DNA from: Rhizobium sp. Root708
GTDB taxonomy: Bacteria; Pseudomonadota; Alphaproteobacteria; Rhizobiales; Rhizobiaceae
Assembly (NCBI RefSeq): GCF_001429725.1
Contig: NZ_LMHV01000043.1
Coordinates: forward strand, 576,227-640,226
Direction of reading: 5' to 3'
Length of the DNA: 64,000 nt
The translations under genes and the position numbers were made by a program. The notes beneath the pieces were generated by a model. It saw nothing but the letters and a program-made list of their open reading frames with translations. It was not told where the DNA came from and did no database searches. Positions 27,434 through 35,029 of this stretch are shown here, piece by piece; the stretch's first letter is position 1, and the number at the start of each line of letters is the position of its first letter.

Positions 27434-28801
27434 ATGTCCGATACTTACGCGCGTTCCAACTTGGCTGCCATCGATGCCGCCCATCATCTTCATCCGTTCT
27501 CGGACATGAAGAAACTGAATGCCGACGGAGCCCGCGTCATCCAGCGCGGCGAGGGTGTCTACATTTGGGATAGCAGCGGCAAGAAGTATCTCGACGGTTT
27601 CGCTGGGCTCTGGTGCGTCAACATCGGCTACGGACGGCACGAGATCGCCGATGCCGTTTCCCGGCAGATGAAAGAGCTTCCCTATTACAACACCTTCTTC
27701 GGGACGACGACCACGCCGGCAACGCTGCTTTCCGAGAAGGTCGTCTCCCACGCCGGCCCGCATCTCAATCATGTCTTCTTCACCGCTTCGGGTTCGGAAG
27801 CCAACGACACCTGGTTTCGGATGGCGCGTGTTTATTGGGCTGCGGTCGGCAAGCCATCGAAAAAAATCATCATTGCCCGCAAGAACGGCTACCACGGCTC
27901 GACTGTCGCGGGCGCCAGCCTCGGCGGCATGAAATACATGCATGAGCAGGGCGACCTGCCGATACCGGGCATCGCTCACATAGACCAGCCTTACTGGTAC
28001 GGTGAAGGCGGAGAGCTGTCACCCGATGAGTTCGGCCTGAAGGTCGCGCGGCAGCTGGAAGAAAAGATCGATGAGCTTGGCGAGGAAAACGTCGCGGCCT
28101 TCGTCGCCGAGCCGGTCCAGGGCGCCGGGGGCGTGATCATTCCGCCGAAGACCTACTGGCCGGAAATTCAGAGAATCTGCAAAGCCCGCAACATCCTGCT
28201 CGTGGTTGATGAAGTTATCTGCGGCTTCGGACGCCTCGGCGAGTGGTTTGGACACCAGTATTTCGGCGTCGAGCCGGATCTGGCGCCTATCGCGAAGGGC
28301 CTGTCTTCAGGCTACCTGCCGATCGGCGGCGTGCTGGTCGGTGATCGCGTTGCCGACGTGCTGATAAACGATGTCGGTGATTTCAATCACGGCTTCACCT
28401 ATTCCGGCCATCCGGTCTGCGCGACCGCGGCGCTGGAGAACCTGCGGATCCTCGAGGATGAGCGTCTGGTGGAGCGGGTTCGCGACGATATCGGCCCGTA
28501 TTTTGCCAAAGCCTGGGGAGCGCTTGCCGACCACGAACTGGTCGGTGAGGCCGTCAGCATCGGCTTGATGGGCGCGCTCCAATTGGCGGCGGACAAAAGC
28601 ACACGCACGCGCTTCGAAAAGCCGGACGCCGTCGGTGCACTCGTCCGCAACCACGCGCTCGCCAATGGCCTCGTTCTGCGCGCAACCGGCGATAGGATGC
28701 TCGCGTCGCCGCCACTCGTCATCACCCACGAAGAGGTTGACGAAATGATCCGCATCGCAAAGATCGCGCTGGATTCCGCCTGGCGGGAGCTCAATTCCTA
28801 G
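27434..28801 (+). CDS. Class III PLP aminotransferase, putrescine/polyamine-pyruvate type
   Basis: 455 residues from ATG 27434. Class-III features are TASGSEANDTWFRMARVYW, the cofactor Asp in LLVVDEVICGFGRLGEW and the Schiff-base Lys288 in LAPIAKGLSSGYLP. The N-terminus HHLHPFSDMKKLN is typical of SpuC/omega-amino acid-pyruvate transaminases. It is divergent from the glutamine synthetase-like gene with 83 bases between starts, so the two probably share regulation in polyamine or omega-amino acid catabolism. No regulator gene is adjacent. Confidence 0.92.
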   Translation: MSDTYARSNLAAIDAAHHLHPFSDMKKLNADGARVIQRGEGVYIWDSSGKKYLDGFAGLWCVNIGYGRHEIADAVSRQMKELPYYNTFFGTTTTPATLLSEKVVSHAGPHLNHVFFTASGSEANDTWFRMARVYWAAVGKPSKKIIIARKNGYHGSTVAGASLGGMKYMHEQGDLPIPGIAHIDQPYWYGEGGELSPDEFGLKVARQLEEKIDELGEENVAAFVAEPVQGAGGVIIPPKTYWPEIQRICKARNILLVVDEVICGFGRLGEWFGHQYFGVEPDLAPIAKGLSSGYLPIGGVLVGDRVADVLINDVGDFNHGFTYSGHPVCATAALENLRILEDERLVERVRDDIGPYFAKAWGALADHELVGEAVSIGLMGALQLAADKSTRTRFEKPDAVGALVRNHALANGLVLRATGDRMLASPPLVITHEEVDEMIRIAKIALDSAWRELNS

Positions 28802-28807
28802 CAGCGG

Positions 28808-30307
28808 TCAGGGCTGAGGGTAGACCCAGGCGTAGCCGAAGTACCGCTTGTCGTCGGGGCGTCCGCGCACGTAGCGAATGCTCTTGTTCTTGACTGCGGG
28901 GTTTGCGTATTGCGGGCCAAGATTATCCGTCAGCCATCGGCTTAGGTCGGGTGGCAGGCTCGTGTCGCCCTCTCTGGGCAACCACGCCAGCAGGATAGGC
29001 CGATCGGCGCTCCACTTGTAGTCGACGGTCAGGTTGCCGAAAAATGTGCACAGGGTCGGTACATCGGGCAGCTGCATATGGAGGTTGCCTGACGGCAGCC
29101 AAGTATCGGTGACGACGAGGCCCGGCCGCTTTCCTTCTTCCGATATGATCTCGCCGATGAAAGTCTCGTAGGGGATGTTGTAGGCTTCGTAGCGGCCGAA
29201 GAGCGTCGGCATATTGGCGCGGACAAAGAAGAGCGGCGGCGTCAGAGCCATGACGGTCAGCGGCACGAGGAAAAAGCGCTTGGCGAAATTTTCCGCGCGG
29301 ATGCCACGCGCCTGCATCTTCAGGCAGAAGGCGATCGGCATCAGGAACAGGAAGGGCAGGACCCATCTGTCGCGCATCGAGGTAACGCCGATGGCGAAGA
29401 CCAGCAGCAGGACCTGGAGCCCGATCACCAGGAAGACGGTATCGAGGAAGCGCGCCCAGACGGTTGTCGGGCGAAGATTGCGCAGGAACGACTTTCCGAA
29501 AACGATCGCGTAGACCGCAACGATCGGTGCAAGGATCACGACGATCAGTTCGAAGAACTCGATCGGCCCCTTCATGAACTTTTGGAACCCACCCGCGGGC
29601 GCCTCTTCGGCCATCGTGTTCAGCGTTCGGGTTGCCGCCAGCCCAATATTGTCGAGCAGCCAGAGCCCGTGGGGTGCAAAGAGAAACAGCGCAATGGCGA
29701 CCGACAGCAGGAAGCGGCGGTCGAGGAGCCGGGCTCTACCATCTGGATGCAGCACGACCGCAACGAAGGCGGCAATCACCACGAGGGTGAAGTTGTATTT
29801 CGACAGCATGCCGAGACCGAGCGAAACGCCGATCATCGCATAGGATCCCAGCGACGGCGCTTTCAGCGTCTTCACGACGCTGAGGATCAGCAGGTTGATC
29901 ATCAGCATCTGCGCGACCGTGTGGGTCAGATCGCGCTGCGCGCCCCAGAAAACCTGCGGGATCGTGAACAGCGACAGGGTGGCAATCGCGGCATAGAGAC
30001 GGTCTTCAAGAACCAGCCGTGCAAGCCTGTAATATGTGAAGAAGAGGAGAAAGAGGACGAGGTTCTTTGCCGCGGCGATCGTGGCGATCGACAGTCCGAA
30101 CACGGACACGATCGCGGCCTGGAACCAGTTGTAGAGCGGCGGCTGCGTGTCGTAGCCGGTCACGAGCCACTGGGAAAAGAACGCTTGCTGGGATTCGTCC
30201 ACTCGCATGCCATGGGGCAGGAGCAGACGAACCACAAAGCCGATAACGAAATATGCAGCCAGCAGTAAGACGACCGTATCCGGCCTGCGCGTCAAAAGGT
30301 TACGCAT
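28808..30307 (-). CDS. GT-C family membrane glycosyltransferase (ArnT/PMT_2/Rgt-like)
   Basis: 499 residues with about ten to twelve hydrophobic helices and a C-terminal periplasmic domain. The first periplasmic loop has the catalytic acidic pair in RVDESQQAFFSQWL followed by GYDTQPPLYNWFQ, the hallmark of GT39/ArnT-like enzymes that use polyprenyl-phosphate sugars. In rhizobia such enzymes (RgtA-D) add galacturonic acid to lipid A and core from a donor made by RgtE; by position this gene may be one of them, which is inference. The start overlaps the upstream GT2 stop by 8 bases. Confidence 0.85.
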   Translation of the reverse strand: MRNLLTRRPDTVVLLLAAYFVIGFVVRLLLPHGMRVDESQQAFFSQWLVTGYDTQPPLYNWFQAAIVSVFGLSIATIAAAKNLVLFLLFFTYYRLARLVLEDRLYAAIATLSLFTIPQVFWGAQRDLTHTVAQMLMINLLILSVVKTLKAPSLGSYAMIGVSLGLGMLSKYNFTLVVIAAFVAVVLHPDGRARLLDRRFLLSVAIALFLFAPHGLWLLDNIGLAATRTLNTMAEEAPAGGFQKFMKGPIEFFELIVVILAPIVAVYAIVFGKSFLRNLRPTTVWARFLDTVFLVIGLQVLLLVFAIGVTSMRDRWVLPFLFLMPIAFCLKMQARGIRAENFAKRFFLVPLTVMALTPPLFFVRANMPTLFGRYEAYNIPYETFIGEIISEEGKRPGLVVTDTWLPSGNLHMQLPDVPTLCTFFGNLTVDYKWSADRPILLAWLPREGDTSLPPDLSRWLTDNLGPQYANPAVKNKSIRYVRGRPDDKRYFGYAWVYPQP

Positions 30308-31316
30308 TCTCGGAGCGGTCGAATATCTGCCGGACGATGTAGTTGGGCGATGCGTCGTCGCGATAGTAGGTGCGAGCGATCATTTCGGCGAGGATGCCTG
30401 TCGTGATCATCTGGACCGAGGACAGCAACAGGACGATGCCGACCATGAGCATCGGACGGGTACCGATGTCGTTGCCCATGATGAACTTGTCGAAGAACAG
30501 ATACAGAAGCACGAGGGTTGCGATGGCGCCCAGTCCGAGACCCAGAGAGCCGAAGAAATGTCCGGGACGCGCCTTGTAGCGCATGAAGAACATGACCGAG
30601 AGAAGGTCGAGGATGACGCGGAAGGTGCGCGAAATACCGTACTTCGATTGACCATGTGCGCGTGCATGGTGCGTCACCACCATTTCGCCGATGCGCGAGC
30701 TCGGAACGACGCCCGCGACCCATGCCGGAATGAAGCGGTGCATCTCACCCATCAGCTTGACCTGCTTGATGATCGACGAACGATAGATCTTCAGGCTGCA
30801 GCCGTAATCGTGCAATTTGACGCCGGTGATGCGGCCGATCAGGTAGTTGGCACACCAGGAGGGAATCTTGCGCAGCAGAAGACCATCCTGGCGGTTCTTT
30901 CGCCAGCCGACCAGCAGGTCGAGTTCTCTGCGCTCGAGCTCCGCGACCATCGAGGGGATGTCGTTCGGGTCGTTCTGCAGGTCCCCGTCCATTGTCGCGA
31001 TCAGACGGCCTGCGGCGGTGTCGATGCCGGCCTGCATCGCAGCGGTCTGTCCGAAATTGCGCTGCAGTTCGACGATCTTCAGCGCGAGGCCGGCGCGACC
31101 GATGTGCTTGCGCGCGTTCACGAGAGTTGCGTCCGTGCTTCCATCGTCGACCAGGATCAGTTCCCAACGCTGTGGGTAGTTCGTCATGGCCGAGCAGATG
31201 CGATCGACGAGCGGTCCGACGCTTTCTTCTTCGTTGAAAATCGGCACGACCAGCGAGAGTTCGAGCGGAGCGCTGGCATCGATCGCGGCTGACGGTGACT
31301 CTGTCGTTGTCTGCAA
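30300..31316 (-). CDS. GT2 polyprenyl-phosphate glycosyltransferase (DPM1/ArnC/RgtE-like)
   Basis: 338 residues. The start is a TTG at 31316 with GGAGAAA nine bases upstream. The N-terminal GT-A domain shows LVVPIFNEEESV, LVDDGSTDATL, MDGDLQNDPNDIP (DxD-type) and WRKNRQDG; two C-terminal transmembrane helices (about 240-315) follow, as in ArnC/GtrB. It should transfer a sugar from a nucleotide donor to a polyprenyl phosphate on the cytoplasmic face, making the donor for the next gene. Translation is coupled to that gene by the 8-base overlap. Confidence 0.9.
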   Translation of the reverse strand: MQTTTESPSAAIDASAPLELSLVVPIFNEEESVGPLVDRICSAMTNYPQRWELILVDDGSTDATLVNARKHIGRAGLALKIVELQRNFGQTAAMQAGIDTAAGRLIATMDGDLQNDPNDIPSMVAELERRELDLLVGWRKNRQDGLLLRKIPSWCANYLIGRITGVKLHDYGCSLKIYRSSIIKQVKLMGEMHRFIPAWVAGVVPSSRIGEMVVTHHARAHGQSKYGISRTFRVILDLLSVMFFMRYKARPGHFFGSLGLGLGAIATLVLLYLFFDKFIMGNDIGTRPMLMVGIVLLLSSVQMITTGILAEMIARTYYRDDASPNYIVRQIFDRSENA

Positions 31317-31385
31317 CTCGTATTTCTCCTAAAACGCCGCGCAGCCGTGACGCTCGGTTGGCGGCTGAAGTCAGGAAGCTAGTAC

Positions 31386-32342
31386 ATGAAGTCTCCGGTC
31401 GTTGCCAGCCGGCAATCCTGGTTCGCTCGCAATCGCATGATGCTGTTAACAGTCGCGATCGTCGGCGCCTACGCGCTCTTCATCCAGTGGTTCTGGGGAT
31501 GGTCGTCGATCCTTGAAGAGTGGGCCCACGTCGGGGTTCTGCCGATCATCGCCGCGCTCCTGCTGCTGACCAGCACCTATTTCCTGCGCACATGGCGCAT
31601 CTACGATTATTTCCCGCGCGAGACCTCCGGTCGCTTCCGCGCGCTGTTTCGTGTGACGCAGGTCCATAATCTGTTGAACATCATGCTACCCTTCAGAACC
31701 GGGGAGACGAGCTTTCCGGTCCTGATGCGCACCGAGTTCGGGATACCCATCGCCCGCGGCACATCAGCGCTGTTCGTCATGCGACTTCTCGATCTGCATG
31801 CGCTTCTCGCTGCGGCCGGGATAGGTTTCGCCGCGTCTCAGGATAGAGTTTTGGTTTGGGCTGTTTGGGCCGTCTTTCTGTTGTTGCCGGTTGCAGCCTT
31901 TGCCGCCCGCAAAAGCCTGTTGCGGATCGCAACCGGACTTCTTCCAGCAAAGGCTCAGGAAATCGTTGCGGAGATCGAAAACGGCCTTCCTTCCAATCCG
32001 CCGACATTTGCCCGCGCTTGGGCAATGACCGTGATCAATTGGCTCGTGAAGGTGCTCGTGCTCGCTTGGTCGCTTCGCCTGATGGGCGTCTTCCCGATCT
32101 CAGCTAGCTTCGGCGGCGCGCTCGGCGGTGAGTTGTCATCGGTCTTGCCGGTACATGCGCCTGGCGGCGTCGGCACATATCCCGCCGGGATCACCGCCGG
32201 TGCTTTTGCCTTCGGTGCTTCGAACGAGGCCTCCGCGCTTGCGACATTGGCTCAGGCGAGCATCAACGCGCATCTCCTGATTATCGTATCTGCCCTGACC
32301 GGGACCGCGATCTCTCTACCCTTTGGCCGTCGACAGCTCTGA
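31386..32342 (+). CDS. LPG_synthase_TM (UPF0104) membrane protein
   Basis: 318 residues with about eight transmembrane helices; contains the family pattern LNIMLPFRTGETSFPVLM and VLPVHAPGGVGTYPAGIT. The family is related to the membrane half of MprF and AglD and may flip lipid-linked compounds. It is divergent from the GT2/GT-C pair with only 69 bases between starts, so a role in flipping the lipid-linked sugar is plausible. AGGAAG lies before the ATG. The 3' end overlaps the convergent sigma-factor gene by 27 bases. Confidence 0.85.
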   Translation: MKSPVVASRQSWFARNRMMLLTVAIVGAYALFIQWFWGWSSILEEWAHVGVLPIIAALLLLTSTYFLRTWRIYDYFPRETSGRFRALFRVTQVHNLLNIMLPFRTGETSFPVLMRTEFGIPIARGTSALFVMRLLDLHALLAAAGIGFAASQDRVLVWAVWAVFLLLPVAAFAARKSLLRIATGLLPAKAQEIVAEIENGLPSNPPTFARAWAMTVINWLVKVLVLAWSLRLMGVFPISASFGGALGGELSSVLPVHAPGGVGTYPAGITAGAFAFGASNEASALATLAQASINAHLLIIVSALTGTAISLPFGRRQL

Positions 32343-33554
32343 CATGCGCTTGCGCAGGAACGCCTGCTCCGGAGCCTGACGACAGAAGGATAGCGCAGTT
32401 TGATAAGCGGCCATTGCTTCCTCGTCCCGGCCTAGCCTGCGTAGGAGATCAGCTCTTGCGGAATGCGCCAGATGATAACTGCCGAGTTCACCAGCCTGCA
32501 GGATCGCATCGATGAGCCGCAGGCCTTCCGTAGGACCATCGATCATCGCCACGGCAACCGCCCTGTTGAGTTCGGCGATGGGTGATGGCTGTGCTGAAAC
32601 CAGCAGCTCGTAATAGCTGGCGATGCGCCGCCAATCGGTCTCATCGGGCGTTGGTGCGCGAGCATGCTCGGCGGCGATCGCTGCTTGAAGCGTGTAGACG
32701 CTGATTTCCTCGTGGGTCATGGCCTTGCCGAGCAACTGCTGCCCCTCCGCGATCTTCTGATGATCCCATCTGGCGCGATCCTGATCGGCAAGCAGCACCA
32801 GTTCACCGTCGACACCGCGCCGCGCCAAGCGGCGCGAGTCCTGAAGCAGCATCAAGGCGAGAAGCCCGGAAATGTCCGGATGCGGCAGCAGGTCCGCCAG
32901 AAGGCGCGCGAGGCGGATTGCTTCCAGGACGAGATCGGTGCGGATGATTTGCTCGCCGGATGACGCGGAATACCCCTCGTTGAAGACGAGGTAGATGACG
33001 TGGAGGACACGATCGAGTCGATCCGGCAACTCTCCGCGTGAGGGAACCTCGTAGGGAATACCAGCCGCCCGGATCTTACTTTTGGCGCGCACGATCCGCT
33101 GCGCGACGGTTGGAGCAGGAACGAGAAAGGCGTGCGCGATCTCCTCGGTGGTGAGGCCGCAGACTTCGCGAAGCGCCATCGCAATTTGTGCCTCGCCGGT
33201 GAGGATCGGATGGCAGCAAATGAATATGAGGCGCAGCATGTCGTCGTGGATCGTATCCATGTCGCCAATCTCCATCTCATCAATCTGCGGATAGAGGCTG
33301 TCTTCGATGTCTCTAAGCGATGCATCGAAGCGCGTGCGCTTTCGGATGTGGTCGATCGCGCGGAAGCGCCCCGCCGAAACGAGCCATGCGAACGTGTTGG
33401 CGGGAACGCCGTCGCGTGGCCACGTTCGCGCCGCGGCGGCGAAAGCGTCGTGAAGCGCCTCCTCCGCTCGGTCGAAATCGCCGAGCAGGCGGATCAGCGT
33501 CGCCAGGACACGCCGTGATTGAGCGCGGTATATCTCTTCGATAACCCGCTCCAC
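32316..33554 (-). CDS. ECF sigma factor with long C-terminal extension, ECF42 type
   Basis: 412 residues, more than double a standard ECF factor. Sigma-2 covers about residues 8-80 (RRVLATLIRLLGDFDRAEEALHDAF, WLVSAGRFRAIDHIRKR), sigma-4 about 110-160 (LREVCGLTTEEIAHAFLVPAPTVAQRIVRAK). The remaining 240 residues are helical with SYYELLVSAQPSPIAELNRAVAVAMIDGP and a TPR-like end, the diagnostic block of the ECF42 group, where it controls activity. No anti-sigma factor gene is present, as expected for that group. The GTG start is 1 base after the stop of the upstream DGPF gene, giving translational coupling. Confidence 0.93.
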   Translation of the reverse strand: MERVIEEIYRAQSRRVLATLIRLLGDFDRAEEALHDAFAAAARTWPRDGVPANTFAWLVSAGRFRAIDHIRKRTRFDASLRDIEDSLYPQIDEMEIGDMDTIHDDMLRLIFICCHPILTGEAQIAMALREVCGLTTEEIAHAFLVPAPTVAQRIVRAKSKIRAAGIPYEVPSRGELPDRLDRVLHVIYLVFNEGYSASSGEQIIRTDLVLEAIRLARLLADLLPHPDISGLLALMLLQDSRRLARRGVDGELVLLADQDRARWDHQKIAEGQQLLGKAMTHEEISVYTLQAAIAAEHARAPTPDETDWRRIASYYELLVSAQPSPIAELNRAVAVAMIDGPTEGLRLIDAILQAGELGSYHLAHSARADLLRRLGRDEEAMAAYQTALSFCRQAPEQAFLRKRMSELSTAKG

Positions 33555-33555
33555 C

Positions 33556-33915
33556 TCAGTCCGCCAGTGTCAGCATCTTGACGGGTCGCACCTCGATTGC
33601 GCCGTAGCGGCTGCAGGGAATGCGCGCAACGATCTCTTTCGCCTGCGTCAGATCCTTGGCTTCGATCACATAGAGGCCGGCGAGGTGCTCTTTCGTCTCT
33701 ACGTAGGGGCCATCGGTTGCGCTCAGCGTACCGTTACGGACACGCAGCACCGTCGCCGTTTCCGGGGCGTCGAGCGCGTCGGCATGGATGAGGATGCCTT
33801 CCTCGCGCAGTTCGTTGTCGTAACGAAAATGGTCCCGGACAAGCTGTTCGGTCTCGTCCGTATTCAGTGTTCCGTCGGTGCCGACCGAATTATAGATCAG
33901 GCAAATGTAGCGCAT
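33556..33915 (-). CDS. YCII-related DGPF protein, copy 1
   Basis: 119 residues; first-line cytoplasmic protein of unknown activity. The namesake motif appears as TDGPYVETKEHLAG (Tyr for Phe); a YCII-like alpha-beta fold with an N-terminal YICLIYNSVG strand is evident. GGGAGA precedes the ATG. It is the promoter-distal DGPF gene, directly before the ECF42 factor. DGPF genes are the standard neighbours and targets of ECF42 factors. Confidence 0.92.
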   Translation of the reverse strand: MRYICLIYNSVGTDGTLNTDETEQLVRDHFRYDNELREEGILIHADALDAPETATVLRVRNGTLSATDGPYVETKEHLAGLYVIEAKDLTQAKEIVARIPCSRYGAIEVRPVKMLTLAD

Positions 33916-33919
33916 GATA

Positions 33920-34279
33920 TCATCTCCCGTCCTTGATCGAGTATCCCGGCCGTATTTCCACCGAGGCGTATTTCAGGATCGGGAACGTCGCCACGACCTC
34001 CCGTGCCTGTTCCATATCGGCGGCCTCGATGACGACGAACCCGCCGAGATGCTCCTTGATCTCGGCAAACGGGCCGTCCGTCGCAGTAACTTTCCCGCTC
34101 TTGAGGCGCAGCGTCGTCGCGCTTTCCGGCGCCCGGAGCGCTAGCGCGGTTACCAGCACGCCGCGATCGCGCCAGTTGTCGTCACTGACGATGCATTCAT
34201 CTGTAAGGACGTCCCACTCTTGCTGCGGTACGAGCTTGCTCGCCTCGGTATCGAACCAGATCTGGCAAAGATACTTCAT
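33920..34279 (-). CDS. YCII-related DGPF protein, copy 2
   Basis: 119 residues from ATG 34279 (MKYLCQIWFDTE), with GGAGAAGA seven bases upstream; the frame extension to 34378 is inside copy 3 and rejected. Motif TDGPFAEIKEHLGG is intact. Four bases separate its stop from the copy-1 ATG. Same length as the other two copies but clearly diverged from them, so they are ancient paralogues rather than recent duplicates. Confidence 0.92.
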   Translation of the reverse strand: MKYLCQIWFDTEASKLVPQQEWDVLTDECIVSDDNWRDRGVLVTALALRAPESATTLRLKSGKVTATDGPFAEIKEHLGGFVVIEAADMEQAREVVATFPILKYASVEIRPGYSIKDGR

Positions 34280-34289
34280 CGTCTTCTCC

Positions 34290-34649
34290 TCACATCTCAG
34301 CCGGTATGGCGTAGATCGGTCGAACCTCGATCGATCCGATCTTGGCAAGCGGAATTCCTGCCGCCACGCGAACGGCATCGTTGAGGTCCTTCGCGTCGAT
34401 CAGGATGAAGCCGCCAAGCTGCTCCTTGGTTTCGGCAAATGGCCCGTCCGTCATCGCGGTCTCACCGCTTCTGACGCGAACCGTGACAGCCGTCTTGGGA
34501 TGTTGCAGCGCCTGCGCCGCAATCATGTGGCCGCTCTCGATAAGTTGCCGGTCATAGGCCAGCGAATCGCGATCGAGCTGCCTTTTCTCCTCCGCCGACA
34601 TCGCTTCCAGCGCCGATGGTTCAAAGAACACCTGACAAAGATACTTCAT
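34290..34649 (-). CDS. YCII-related DGPF protein, copy 3 (first in operon)
   Basis: 119 residues, start MKYLCQVFFEPSA, with GAGGAGG upstream of the ATG. Motif TDGPFAETKEQLGG is intact. It is the promoter-proximal gene of the four-gene DGPF-DGPF-DGPF-sigma operon, with a candidate ECF promoter 37 bases upstream. YCII-like folds are related to muconolactone-isomerase-type dimers, but no enzymatic role is established for this branch. Confidence 0.92.
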   Translation of the reverse strand: MKYLCQVFFEPSALEAMSAEEKRQLDRDSLAYDRQLIESGHMIAAQALQHPKTAVTVRVRSGETAMTDGPFAETKEQLGGFILIDAKDLNDAVRVAAGIPLAKIGSIEVRPIYAIPAEM

Positions 34650-34685
34650 TCCGATTGCCTCCTCCGTGTCGTCTTATGTCCCTTG

Positions 34686-34712
34686 GACGAACAGAGTAGG
34701 TGGATTTCGACA
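34686..34712 (-). promoter_or_regulatory. Candidate ECF42-dependent promoter
   Basis: On the minus strand, TGTCGA (34712-34707) is followed after 17 bases by CGTC (34689-34686). From memory the ECF42 consensus is TGTCGA at -35 and CG(A/T)C at -10, which both parts fit exactly. A transcript from here would begin about 30 bases before the ATG of the first DGPF gene, implying autoregulation of the operon. Confidence 0.7.
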
Positions 34713-34800
34713 GTTAAAAAGAAAATCTTTTAGTGGCCGTCCGGTCGAATTGGAGCGGTAGGGCACGACTAAGGACCATCAACAACATGGAGTGATGGTC

Positions 34801-35028
34801 ATGAGCATTCTCGAAACACTGCTTGCACGTCAGCTATGGGCACGTCGGCATCGCGTCGATGGTGGTTTCGGCATGGACGACGATATCGTCGGCGGTCGTG
34901 CGCTTGTTCTGCGCGGCATGGCGGCGTTCGCCATACTTGCAGTAACGGTTGCCGCCCTCGATTTCGCTGCGGACGGCAGCCGTCAGATGGATATGGCGGG
35001 CAGCAGTGTCGCTGCCTCGCGCCAGTAG
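34801..35028 (+). CDS. Small single-pass membrane protein, unknown
   Basis: 75 residues from ATG 34801 (MSILETLLARQLWARRHRV), with GGAG eight bases upstream; GTG 34792 and ATG 34795 are alternatives. Residues about 44-62 (LRGMAAFAILAVTVAALDF) form one hydrophobic helix, followed by a short polar tail. No family is recognised. It is divergent from the DGPF/ECF42 operon and its stop is 1 base from that of the convergent amn gene. Confidence 0.55.
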   Translation: MSILETLLARQLWARRHRVDGGFGMDDDIVGGRALVLRGMAAFAILAVTVAALDFAADGSRQMDMAGSSVAASRQ

Positions 35029-35029
35029 A

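Noticed and set aside
26091..27509. 472-codon frame opposite the glutamine synthetase gene
   Set aside because: Antisense to a gene with all GS motifs and overlapping the start of the aminotransferase; low-complexity Arg/Val-rich product.
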